Positions 33,059 to 41,000 of a stretch of DNA of 41,000 nt are shown one piece after another. The notes beneath the pieces were generated by a model. The model searched no databases. It was not told the DNA's origin and worked only from the letters and a program-made list of their open reading frames with translations. How positions within the stretch are numbered: the first letter of the stretch is position 1; every line of letters begins with the position of its first letter. The position numbers and the translations under genes are program-made. The stretch spans positions 3,244,001-3,285,000 of the forward strand of contig WPIO01000041.1 in assembly GCA_009760855.2 (NCBI GenBank), read 5' to 3'. This stretch comes from Cristatella mucedo (lineage: Eukaryota; Bryozoa; Phylactolaemata; Cristatellidae).

Positions 33059-33723
33059 CTACCTGTAACTCCACGAAGCTACCAGGACTAAGCGGGTGCG
33101 TAGCGCTGAAAAGTTTTCAAATCAAAGCCTGGTCGGCTTTCCGTGAGGATAAAGCCGCAGCAGCCAGTCGACTTTATTTCAGCGACAAAGAGAAGGTGAG
33201 AGGCATAGCTGAGACAGCAGGGCAGTCGAGGAAGTGACGTAGCTTTGAGCTGAGACAGCAGGGCAGTCGAGGAAGTGAAGTAGCTTTGAGCTGAGACAGC
33301 AGGGCAGTCGAGGAAGTGAAGTAGCTTTGAGGTAGCAGCCCTCAGGGCGGCTGGAAAGGCTGCGCCACAGTCGGCAGCAGGAGAGCGGATGTCGTTGCTT
33401 GAGAATTGCGGAAAGGCGTGGCGCAGTCTCGACCTAAAAGAGACAAAAAGAGCAAAAACCACCTACCGCTAGCGATCTTGAAGCGTACGTAACGAACAGC
33501 TTATGAATTGTACATAGATAACCTGACGTATATTGACCGTAGATAACCAATTGTCCGTTGAGAACCTGATAGCACGAGGAGGCTGAAACTGGTGCAGCAG
33601 TTCAGCTAGGTATGCAGGAGCTAGGCCGCGGCGGGCAAAACTACGTGCTGATTTAACAGCCTCTCTGGTGTATAGCAGCTGAAGAAAGTTAACGGGTATC
33701 ACCACCGATTGCAGCGGCAACAA
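33059..33723 (-). mobile_element. LINE-B 3' portion with internal minisatellite
   Basis: Minus-strand copy. It shows LLYTREAVKSARSFARRGLA, PAYLAELLHQFQPPRAIRFS near 33540-33690 and a degraded RLRHAFPQFSSNDIRSPAAD, CGAAFPAALRAATSKLLHFL segment near 33340-33420. Then come a 41-bp triplication and the 3' end (CTGTAACTCCACGAAGCTAC, 33063). Frameshifts separate the blocks. Upstream of 33723 a tRNA-like sequence replaces LINE sequence. Confidence 0.75.
33206..33333. repeat. 41-bp tandem repeat, three units, inside LINE-B
   Basis: Unit TGAGACAGCAGGGCAGTCGA followed by GGAAGTGAAGTAGCTTTGAGC, starting at 33210, 33251 and 33292 and almost identical. In LINE-B it corresponds to the HATHYLNCSP region, so this copy carries a local triplication. 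In other LINE-B copies the unit occurs once. Confidence 0.9.
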
Positions 33724-33724
33724 G

Positions 33725-33795
33725 GATCGACCGCTGCAGGACTCGAACCCACGACCTCGGGGCTGAACTCTTATCGATCAGACTAAGAATTTTGC
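33725..33795 (-). mobile_element. tRNA-like sequence (SINE head or tRNA pseudogene)
   Basis: Read on the minus strand, a D-arm-like CTTAGTCTGATCGATAAGAG is followed after a short gap by a T-arm GTGGG-TTCGAGT-CCTGC with a B-box-like GGGTTCGAGTCC. The anticodon arm plus variable loop is about six bases too short for a working tRNA. It is probably a truncated SINE head; a tRNA pseudogene is the alternative. Confidence 0.45.
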
Positions 33796-34344
33796 TTTGT
33801 ACCCGTTGATCGAACGGCAGCAATTAAAGGTCCTTCAGCAAAGGAGAAATATGGCTGAACCCGTACCATTCGTTGACTAGCTTGGCGGCCATTTCTATCA
33901 CCAGCTGTAGAAGCTGAGTGGCTTTCTTTTCGGCAGCCCAGCCCGAACAGAATTATGCCAAAACTTAGTCTTAAATGAAAAAGCTAGACGACTTACAGCT
34001 AAAGATGGGTTCGGCTAGTATCAGCCTGTGACTACGGCTCTTATTCTTGGCGAACTATTTCAAAATGACTTGTCTTTTGGATAAACAAATGTCCACCACT
34101 GCAACGTGCGCCCTGCTCTCAGCTGAGAAGCATCACACAAACCAGGGCCTTCTTCGAAAAGAGTACGACAGCCCAAATAGCTCATGCGTGCGCGATATCG
34201 CGTCTTGATTAATGCAATTCCTGCGGTTCAGGACTCACGGCCTGTGCACCTAATTCTGTGTAACCGGAGGAGAATTCCGAGTCTGTCTCGTCGTCAGCGG
34301 CAGCAGCTGCCGAATAATGCCACTTCCGTGCGAGCTTTACTAGC

Positions 34345-34615
34345 TCCCTTTTAAAGCATCGAATCGATTTCAAGATCCTCGATCTGGCTTACAGGTATCT
34401 TTACTTGCATACGCCTGCCTGCACATCTGGCAGCCTTGCTTCTCCCAGTGTATTCTAGCACCGTCCGCTGTATGGCATCCGGCCAGTTTGCTGTCCACGG
34501 CACTAAATTGAAATTCTTCGGTGATCGAGCCGTCAGACGGCATGCTTGGAAAGTTTGAAACTCGTTTCTGGCTACTGTCACTACCGGCATCATTGACATT
34601 GAATCATTTTAATTC
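34345..34615 (+). mobile_element. LINE-A-like C-terminal coding scrap
   Basis: Plus-strand translation in two frames gives RIDFKILDLAYRYL and, after a shift, LKFFGDRAVRRHAWKV. These match the conserved RIDFKVLSL and LK.FGDRAF...AWNSLP blocks of L2/CR1-type LINE C-termini. No 3' terminus or tail is present. It could be a third LINE family, as it is more diverged from A and B than they are from each other. Confidence 0.55.
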
Positions 34616-34719
34616 TTAGCTAAAGACGCCGCTGACCCAGTCGGCTCTCTTGGCCGTAGTGTGAACTCGTCTTTTTCCGGTGCACTTTTGCGTGCCAACT
34701 GCGTGCCTACTACGCGCTG

Positions 34720-35650
34720 CTCTGAGGTTGACGAGTGCGCACGCGTGCTCTCCGGGCTCGACCCTCGGCGATAGCTGCCGCCGCCCCGGCGACCGGAGCA
34801 GCCGGGGCGGCGGTTGATTCTGCGAAGCCGCCGCCGTCGCGGCGAGGTGGTGCCGCCGCCGCAAGCCAACACCCGCCGCCGCGGTGTCGACCTCCGTCTG
34901 TCCCAACCGAACGGGCGAGCGCGCCGATAAGGGGCGCTGAGCGGCAAATCTGTTTGCCATCAGCAGCGGGCGGCGCCTGTGATCTGTCAAGCGATCCGCC
35001 ATCCTCTGGCGGCGGCGATCTCGCCGCGCAGCCGCGCCGTCGGCGCCGCAGAGGCTCCAGCCGTGCCCAGACGCCGCCAGCGGCGGCGGTCCTTCATCCT
35101 CTCTTCCTCTTCCTCCTCCTCCGAACGAACGAATGAGCATCACCGCCCCGATCCTCCAACCAGCCACCAACACCCGCTCCTCCTCAACCCCTCGCTCAGA
35201 CTTTACCCTGTGCCTCCCGACACCCGCTCCTGCCGCAGCCGCATCGTATCTACCCGACCCCTCCCGCCGCCGCGAAAGCTAGCCGCGTCGGAGAACTCGG
35301 CCGCGCGGCTGCGGCAGCTGCTGCTACGCTACGTCTACTGGTTTGGAGCGAGCCGGTGCGGAGCGAGCGTCGGAGTGGGAGTCGGAGCGAGCGTCGGAGC
35401 GAGCCGGTGCGGAGCGAGCGTCGGAGTGGGAGTCGGAGCGAGCGTCGGAGCGAGCGTCGGAGCGAGCCGGTGCGGAGCGAGCGTCGGAGTGGGAGTCGGA
35501 GCGAGCAGCAGATTAAAAGCGGGCCACCGAGCAACCGAGCTGCACCCGCGCGAGGGCAGCTATCCGCTCTACCGGCGACAGGCGGACGTGCGGGTCGGGC
35601 GCTGCGCCACCGCCGCCGCCGCCGCGCCACCACATCGCTAACCCGCGTTT
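34720..35650. promoter_or_regulatory. GC- and CpG-rich island with no assigned gene
   Basis: CpG-dense and CCG-triplet-rich, and contains the 51-bp repeat. Open frames of 130-220 codons occur on both strands, all Arg/Ala/Pro/Ser-rich and without recognisable domain, so I treat them as composition effects. Confidence 0.35.
35345..35506. repeat. Higher-order repeat, about 51-bp unit of 12-mers
   Basis: Built from CGGAGCGAGCGT and CGGAGTGGGAGT 12-mers plus a CCGGTGCGGAGCGAG linker, three copies, the third with an extra 12-mer. Both strands are open (Gly-Val-Gly-Ala-Ser or Arg-Ser/Leu-Arg), but this is a by-product of a repeat in multiples of three. Confidence 0.92.
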
Positions 35651-36099
35651 GACATGCGGTGCGGTAGGTCTGCTTGTCGCGAGAGCCCTGCGGACAGCTG
35701 CTGCAGGTCGACCTTCCACCTCTAGTGCAGCTTTGAGACGTGACGAAACACAACTGACTTTGAGACACGATTGAGACTTATACATGCTACTATATGATGC
35801 TGAGATGCCAGTACTGCACCTTGAACTCATTGGAATGAGCCTTAATTCCGAAGCGCAAAATAAGTCGTTGACTGGGTTCAATTTAGGTTTAGCACTGCTC
35901 CAGAATTTGATCAATTTCAGCTCTTAATTCCTCTTTTGAATCCCAAGTTTTGGTAGACCATGTAGCAACTGCAGCTTTCAGACACTCGATTCTGCTATCG
36001 CTATATCTCAACGTGTAGCCAATATAGGTAGTCTTGTTTCAGGTACAGCGCATTCAGAACCAGTATATAGTAACAGCAACGAGACTAGCACAAGGTGAC

Positions 36100-36775
36100 T
36101 ACAAAGAATCATCGGCAATTAGCTAAGACAATTCCCTTTTGGCTGGGCTACCAAAGAAAGCAACTAGGACACTGCAGCTGACTACGAATATGGCTGCAAG
36201 GCTAGTCTTCAAGTAACAGAAGTTTGAGCACGGGTCTCCTTTGCTAAAAGAGCTAGGATGGATGCCGGTTGAGCAACGGATACAGAGCAAAGTTCTTACA
36301 CTGACCCACAAGGCCAGCCATGGCTTGGCTCCTTCGTACCTAGCTGAACTGCTGTACCAGTTTCAGCCTCTTCGCGCCCTCAGGTCCTGTGTAGACGATC
36401 AATTAGCTATTTCATTCCTCCGCTTAAAGACCGTTGGCGATAGAAGCTTTAGCTCTGCAGGTCCTAGACTGTGGAACTCGCTGCCACAACTCTTACGCAA
36501 CGACAACTACTCTCCTACTGCCGACTATGGCCCATCCTTTTCAGCAGTCCTGAGCTGCTACTTCCATGCTACTCACTATCTCAACTGCTCTCCTGACTCT
36601 GCTGTGCTTCCCACTTTCTCTTTGTTGCGTGAGACAAAGTCTGTTGGCTACCGAATGCGTACCGAAAGCCGCTTAGGCTGTGAGTGCGCTATGCAAAGCT
36701 CTCCTGCGTAACACTCACATAGTCTTTATGACTTTGTGGAGTTACAGACAGAGATGCATTACATTGGTCACGGAA
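36100..36775 (+). mobile_element. LINE-B 3' portion, best-preserved copy
   Basis: Plus-strand copy. A decayed NMAARLVFK-like stretch (near 36190) precedes an uninterrupted 156-codon frame (36241-36711) with LGWMPVEQRIQSKVLTLTHK, LAPSYLAELLYQFQPLRALR, LKTVGDRSFSSAGPRLWNSL and CYFHATHYLNCSPDSA. Its stop is followed by TCACATAGTCTTTATGACTT, TGTGGAGTTACAGACAGAGA and a TGCATTACATTG end. The C-terminus is intact, but the RT palm is missing, so it is a 5'-truncated insertion. The length and low decay suggest it is the youngest LINE-B here. Confidence 0.82.
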
Positions 36776-37029
36776 TGCAACGGATATAGTTGCTGCTCCT
36801 GGACTCGAGTCCTTTGCGAGAAAAACTGCGCTCGTGATGGATGCTGATCTAAGCCGCCGAGCGACAAAGGGCGGAAATGACCTGAGTGCCTCAGACTGCG
36901 GCTAGCGACTTGTGGATGCAGTACCAATGCACGGTGCCACAGTGCCGACGGTAGCTACGGATCGCCGCCGCAGCAGCAGCAGCAGCAGTGAAGAACGACT
37001 GCGCCTTCATGCAATGCGATGCATTATAT

Positions 37030-37132
37030 CTGTCTGTAACTCCGCAAAGCCGAAAAGATTAAGTGAACGTTAAGCAGGAGAGTTCCTACAGCTCACTCAA
37101 CGCCTTACGCCTTTCGGTACGTCAGCCATGCA
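37030..37132 (-). mobile_element. LINE-B 3'-end scrap
   Basis: CTGTAACTCCGCAAAGCCGA, AAAGATTAAGTGAACGTTAA, GCAGGAGAGTTCCTACAGCT and CTTTCGGTACGTCAGCC match the LINE-B terminus in reverse. About 100 bp, with no tail repeat except a possible ATGCATTATA at its left. Confidence 0.62.
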
Positions 37133-38143
37133 GCGAAAGTTGGTGACAGTAACATCTTACTTAGCGCAGTAAGCGCCTTGAGCAGTCTGCTCGCAGAAAA
37201 GTAGAGCAACTTCTCAAGAGCGGCGGCAGCAGCAGCAGCCCCATAACCTCAGCAGATAGCGCACTAGCATCATCGAATAAGGTAATGACAGTCAAAGACC
37301 CTCGGCAGATACAGCCCCGGAACAGGAAGAATGACCACTACGTTCCGTCGCATTCAAGGCGAAGGGTACCGGACACGCTACTCGCACGTTACCTGCAGTC
37401 ACTTCATAGCTCTCGCGTAAAAGCGCGAGCTCGGCCTTTCAGCCCGCCGTGTGTCGGGATTTCTGATTTCCAGACGGGGAGCCTCAACCGCAGTTTGCAC
37501 TCGAGCTACACTGGTCGCCGAATCGCCCTTCTCTTCAAGCGCGACATCGGTCACGTGACTTTTGCGCATCCATGCTTGGATTGTGAGTCTACGGGTTCCG
37601 AGCCGTTCTTATTCAGGAGACACGAATACTATTTCGGCATTTGCGCTCTGGTGGCGATCTAGCACGGGCCGTTTCAATAGCGTCGTACGCGAGGCGTTGC
37701 ATCTAAGCGTCCCGACCCACGCGTAACAGCTCGCATGCTAAGCACGCCGACAAAACTAAATCTGCATCGAGAAAGCGCATTCTTACGAAGACATCTTGAA
37801 TGAACAGATTGTAGCCACGAGGAAGACGGCGGAAAGCAGCAAAGTCGGTCGCGTCAGGCATTCCATTAAACGGCCCTCGTGTAAAAAGAGGGGCTTGGCT
37901 CGAGGTCGAGGCTCGAACCTCGAACCTCGAGCGAGGCTCAAGCCTTGGTCCCGCTCCTCCAAAGAAGTTCGGCTAGTGATGCCTTAGTCCAACGCGAGCT
38001 CCGAGTGCCGCGCCCCCCCCCAACACCATCCACCATCCCCCCTCCCGCGTGGTCGCAGTACCGACCGCTAGTTTCGGCTCTGGGGCTGCTACCACAAGAA
38101 AGGTTTGAGCTGCAGGTTTTACCCGATGAATTCGCAGCAGCAG
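37133..38143. other. No gene recognised
   Basis: A 125-codon plus frame (37285-37662) has unremarkable composition and no domain I know. It is the least repeat-like of the long open frames here, but there is no start or splice evidence to call it. Confidence 0.35.
37892..37944. repeat. Imperfect palindrome rich in CTCGA/TCGAG
   Basis: GGCTTG at 37892-37897 pairs with CAAGCC at 37939-37944, and between them GGTCGAGGCTCGAACCTCGA ACCTCGAG forms nested inverted repeats of CTCGA/TCGAG, so the 53 bp can fold back on itself with few mismatches. Confidence 0.75.
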
Positions 38144-38250
38144 CGGGAGCCGGGAGCCGGGAGCCGGGAGCCGGGAGCCGGGAGCCGGGAGCCGGGAGCC
38201 GGGAGCCGGGAGCCGGGAGCCGGGAGCCGGGAGCCGGGAGCCGGGAGCCG
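38144..38250. repeat. 7-bp tandem repeat (CCGGGAG), about 15 units
   Basis: Perfect over about 107 bp. Seven is not a multiple of three, so every frame is read in turn; all three minus-strand frames spell Pro-Gly-Ser-Arg-Leu-Pro-Ala. No coding claim. Confidence 0.96.
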
Positions 38251-38792
38251 CGACGCGCTGTCGAACTGCCGCTGCTGCAGCTGAGCGCCGGCGACGGTCC
38301 CGAACGAGGCGTCGGCGACGCTGACGGCGATGGCTGCGATTGGCCGGACGCTCCAGCCAATCGCCTTCCTTGAGCCACGGAGCATTCGTGCCGAGTTGCG
38401 TGCGACATCGCGAGAAGGGATCTATCTGAGCTCTGATATTCGGATAGCCGCGAAGGCAGCTGAGATAACTGAGCGCCCGAGCGCAGGGCGTCTCCAACGG
38501 CCTGACGGGGAGGGACGGGGGGGGGGCGGGGCGGCAGCGGGCTTCCTCTCTGCCGCTATCTTGGAACTCGCGGGTCTCTCGAGCGGCGAGCTAGCTGACG
38601 GAGAGTTGGGCGGCTGAGCGCCGACGCCCTGATCAGCTGGCACGAAGCGTACGTCGCAGAAGGAGGGTTTTTCGTCAACGACAGCGCACTGTTTACGACT
38701 ATAAAGTACTCGTGCAACATGATCGACGAATGATGTCGGCTCCACGATTGATGAATACTCAATACGCGGAGCAGCTTCGCTGGCTCCCGGTT

Positions 38793-39199
38793 GATAATAA
38801 TAATAATAATAATATTGCACTTGATAAAGCGCCCTCAGAGAACTTAATCTCTTTCTAGGCGCTTTACATTTGCTGCAAAGTGATACGCAATAGAATAGTA
38901 AGTAAAATCATGCTTGAAAAACAAACAAAATGAATAACATGGTTAGGGGTTACATGCACTGGGTCAGCATGTAAATGTGGTTAGTGGCAGCATGAACAGT
39001 GTCAGCACGCATAAGCACATCGAGGACGAATCACAAGGACCCACTAAATGCTGTCCTAAATAGGTATGTTTTTAAGTTTCTTTTAAATGTGGTCAGGTCA
39101 GGGGATGTTCTGATGCAGGTCGGGAGGGAGTTCCAGGCTGTGGGAGCATACGAGCTAAATGCACGGTCTCCAAAGGATTTAAGGTTTGTACGAGGTATA
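38793..39199 (-). mobile_element. LINE-A, 3' UTR and C-terminal scrap
   Basis: Tail (TAA)n at 38793-38812, then GCGCCCTCAGAGAACTTAAT, CTCTTTCTAGGCGCTTTACA, a 3' UTR very similar to that of 17300-17580, and the C-terminal coding region (minus-strand RTNLKSFGDRAFSSYAPTAW then NSLPTCIRTSPDLTTFKRNL). The C-terminal stretch is open over about 60 codons (39213-39031), so this is one of the younger family-A insertions. Confidence 0.82.
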
Positions 39200-39278
39200 A
39201 TTGATGCGCACAATACCCAGAAAGAGACTGAGTCCTCTGAGGGCGCTATACAAATGCGTTATTATAATTATTATTAAC
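39200..39278 (+). mobile_element. LINE-A/SINE 3'-end scrap
   Basis: AATACCCAGAAAGAGACTGA, GTCCTCTGAGGGCGCTATAC and AAATGCGTTATTATAATTAT TATT are the shared LINE/SINE terminus on the plus strand. It abuts a minus-strand copy on the left and a plus-strand LINE-B on the right, making a three-element junction in about 100 bp. Confidence 0.7.
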
Positions 39279-39279
39279 G

Positions 39280-39782
39280 GATACAGCGGAAAATGCTTAC
39301 CCCAGTCACCCACCCTCAAGGCCTAGCTGAACTGCTACCCCGATCTCAGCTTCCTCGCGTCCTCTGGTCTTATATGGACGATACTTTAGCTGTTTCATTC
39401 CTGTGCTGAAACATCGTTGGCAAAGGAAACATTTGCTCTGTAGGTCCTAGACTGTGGAACTCACTGCCACAATTCTTACACAATGGTATCTATTCTCTTC
39501 CTGCAGACTGTGGCACACCCGATTCAGCCGTCGTGAACAGGTAGCTTTTGTGCTACTCGCTTCATCAACTGCACTCTTGACTCAGCAATACTTTTAACTT
39601 TCTCTTCATTGCATGAAGTCTGTTGGCTACCGTATTCGCACCGATAGTCGCTTAGGCTTTGAGTTTGCTATAGAAAGCTTTCCCGAACAATCATCTAGTC
39701 TTTACGGCTTTTGGATTTACAAACGAGATGCACTACAACTAATGGCCTTAAAATTGCATTAAATTACATTACATTGCATTGC
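39280..39782 (+). mobile_element. LINE-B 3' portion, decayed, with (ATTAC)n-like tail
   Basis: Plus-strand copy with LAELLPRSQLPRVLWSYMDD, VGPRLWNSLPQFLHNGIYSL and a VGYRIRTDSRLGFEFAIESF-like end in different frames, then TAGTCTTTACGGCTTTTGGA and TTTACAAACGAGATGCACTA. The tail at about 39750-39782 is ATTGCATTAAATTACATTAC-type, which defines the family's tail repeat. Several stops and frameshifts. Confidence 0.78.
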
Positions 39783-39934
39783 ACAGTATCAGTACGAGAA
39801 AGCGAGCCAATGTTTGCAGTCATTGCCACAATTCCGAGGCTGATCCATGCGAGTGCATATAAAAGCAGATGTGCAGAGGTACGACAATGAGAAATTCCCC
39901 CATAGTGCACGAGTCTGCAAAGAAGGGAGAGCTT

Positions 39935-40150
39935 ATGTGGCTATTTTGAGATTATGACACTGTCGTTGGATTATGGGCTGTTTTGATTTATGGCAGTGGT
40001 ATATAAGTAACGGGCGGCAAAGGCCCGAGGAGTCAGGTCGAGGACGCCGGGCGGGGGCATTTGCGTAATGGCCCGCTACGGCGTTCGCGTGAATACACGT
40101 CTTTGAGCCCACTTCGGTGTTCTGCGTGGTATCGCGTACCTGCCACTTGG
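39935..40150 (+). promoter_or_regulatory. TATA-box region, candidate promoter or partial LTR
   Basis: TATATAAGTAACGGG at 40000 lies in a segment repeating GGATTATGGGCTG-like motifs (about 39967-39980), followed by a GC-rich leader, CACGTCTTTGAGCCCACTTC and GGTGTTCTGCGTGGTATCGC. The last part has the look of an LTR R/U5 end, and TGGTATC resembles a primer-binding start. I cannot find the partner LTR or clear TG...CA ends, so this is a guess. A second TATAAAA lies at about 39858. Confidence 0.3.
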
Positions 40151-40182
40151 AGAATGTCAAACTACTCTTAGACTCTGCAGCG

Positions 40183-40458
40183 ATGGCTACTCCGTATGAC
40201 CCCGCTGATCTCGCTTGGCGGTGCAAGCCATGCGTCCATTTACGGCAGGCCATTAACGCAGAATCTGCAATCTCGCTACGCTATTCGTGGCGAGGGCTAA
40301 AAACGCAGATGGTTGACCTGCGGCGGCGGTATTTTGAAAAAGGGCTGCTTCCAGCTGATCTACGGCGAGAGCGGTGCTTGCTGGTGCCGCTTAAGAAGCA
40401 TGACGGAACCAGACGGGACCACATGCGACCGCGCGGGACCAGCTTGGGTAGTTACTGA
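40183..40458 (+). CDS. Unrecognised 91-residue open frame, possibly start of an LTR-element or host gene
   Basis: The frame from ATG 40183 (A at -3 is absent; context GCAGCGATGG) encodes MATPYDPADLAW at its start. It goes on with a WRCKPCVHL segment with two Cys, a basic middle containing RGLKTQMVDLRRRYFEKGLL and LPADLRRERCLLVPL, then a basic tail before TGA at 40456. The frame is open back to 40117. Composition is more protein-like than the repeat-derived frames around it. I recognise no family. The TATA-like region about 180 bp upstream would suit a promoter or LTR. It could be a truncated gag-like frame, a first exon or chance. Confidence 0.3.
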   Translation: MATPYDPADLAWRCKPCVHLRQAINAESAISLRYSWRGLKTQMVDLRRRYFEKGLLPADLRRERCLLVPLKKHDGTRRDHMRPRGTSLGSY

Positions 40459-41000
40459 CTTACAACGAGATGGAAGAACACCAGTCTAAGTAGGCTGTGG
40501 CTAAGTCACGGCCTTGAGAAGTGAAAAAAAAGCAGTGAAATCTTTGATCCTTGGTGGCGTCTAGGTTTGCAATCTACCGGAACAGGGCATGTCGTAATCT
40601 GAAGTTTAAACAAGTACAGCTGGACATGTGAATCAAGAGTTAGTCAGCTGCACTTCGATCTTTAAATTGTACGGACCTGTAGACTCTGGCTGGTGCTGAA
40701 CGCGTGTAGCCATTCTGTGGCCTTCGAGTAGACAGCGAGTACGAAAGGACTAAAGGACCAGACGTTACGCGCCGTGGGCACCTTCGATTGCTGACGAGCT
40801 CAGCTACCGTCGGCACGCGCGTGCCTGCATCGGCGCCGAAGCCTCAGCGGCCGGCTAGTCGTGCTCCGAGGTGCTAGCTCCGCAGGTGCTCGCCCCCTGC
40901 ACCTGCTACGCGCACCTGCTACCCGAGTTTGCACCTGCTGCGAGCGCTCATGCGCCGACTGTGAAGGGCTTTGGTATTATAGCAACCGCTGCAGCCAGTT
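40459..41000. other. No gene recognised at right edge
   Basis: GC-rich end with GCACCTGCT repeated at about 40899-40942 and an inverted GCAGGTGC at 40882, i.e. a cluster of CAGGTG/CACCTG E-box-like hexamers of unknown meaning. Confidence 0.4.

Noticed and set aside
33725-33795. Functional tRNA gene on the minus strand
   Set aside because: The T arm is good but the anticodon region is too short and no acceptor stem can be paired.
34735-35641. Host gene in the 34.7-35.6 kb island
   Set aside because: Both strands have long Arg/Ala/Pro/Ser frames, none with a domain, signal peptide or clear splice site.
38144-38373. Pro-Gly-Ser-Arg-Leu-Pro-Ala repeat protein
   Set aside because: All three frames give the same heptad because the period is 7 bp; this is expected of the repeat, not of coding selection.

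Overview
This is a 41 kb stretch of an animal (metazoan) nuclear genome. The signs are a split secreted-protein gene with GT-AG splice signals, CpG-rich islands, long dinucleotide and trinucleotide microsatellites, tRNA-derived SINEs, and many 5'-truncated, decayed copies of L2/CR1-like LINEs. Nothing prokaryotic is present. The species cannot be fixed from the sequence; the repeat set looks invertebrate rather than mammalian, but that is inference.

The one protein-coding gene I can support lies on the minus strand. Exon 1 (15940-15565) sits in a CpG island and encodes a signal peptide followed by a 12-cysteine IGFBP N-terminal domain. Exon 2 (about 6106-5951) encodes a six-cysteine module that matches, in spacing and landmark residues, the segment following the IGFBP domain in CRIM1 (cysteine-rich motor neuron 1). 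The junctions of both exons are phase 1, so they can be spliced in frame across a roughly 9.4 kb intron. The rest of the gene (von Willebrand C repeats, antistasin-like repeats and a transmembrane segment in known CRIM1) would lie beyond the left edge; I do not see it in 1-5950.

Most other recognisable sequence is repeat. LINE family A has an RT with a YADD-type motif, a C-terminus carrying a GDRAF...WNSLP-like motif and an (ATT)n tail. Copies or fragments lie near 3.2-4.1, 8.9-9.9, 11.2-12.5, 17.1-18.2, 20.0-20.2, 21.7, 23.9, 26.0, 26.8-29.3, 32.5-33.05, 34.4 and 38.8-39.3 kb. LINE family B is related, has a C-terminus with LWNSLP and HATHYLN motifs, and an (ATTAC)n-like tail. Its copies are near 2.5-3.0, 8.5, 30.2-30.5, 33.1-33.7, 36.1-36.8, 37.0 and 39.3-39.8 kb. 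A tRNA-derived SINE whose 3' end matches the LINE-A tail occurs near 7.35-7.5, 7.9-8.2, 10.4, 19.9 and 27.4 kb. One copy sits inside a LINE-A element with a likely target-site duplication. No LINE copy has an intact RT, so this is a graveyard rather than a set of active elements.

Between these lie GC-rich islands (14.4-17.0, 18.2-19.1, 20.3-21.1, 22.2-23.2, 34.7-35.65 and 38.1-38.6 kb) and a striking density of tandem repeats. These include (CT/GA)n, (TA)n, (GGC)n, 33 uninterrupted GCT triplets, and 7-, 12-, 15-, 19-, 41- and about 51-bp minisatellites. At the right edge a TATA-bearing segment precedes a 91-codon open frame and may be the start of an LTR retroelement or an unknown gene. I found no CRISPR array, operon, rRNA or intact tRNA gene, and no clearly novel multi-gene system.
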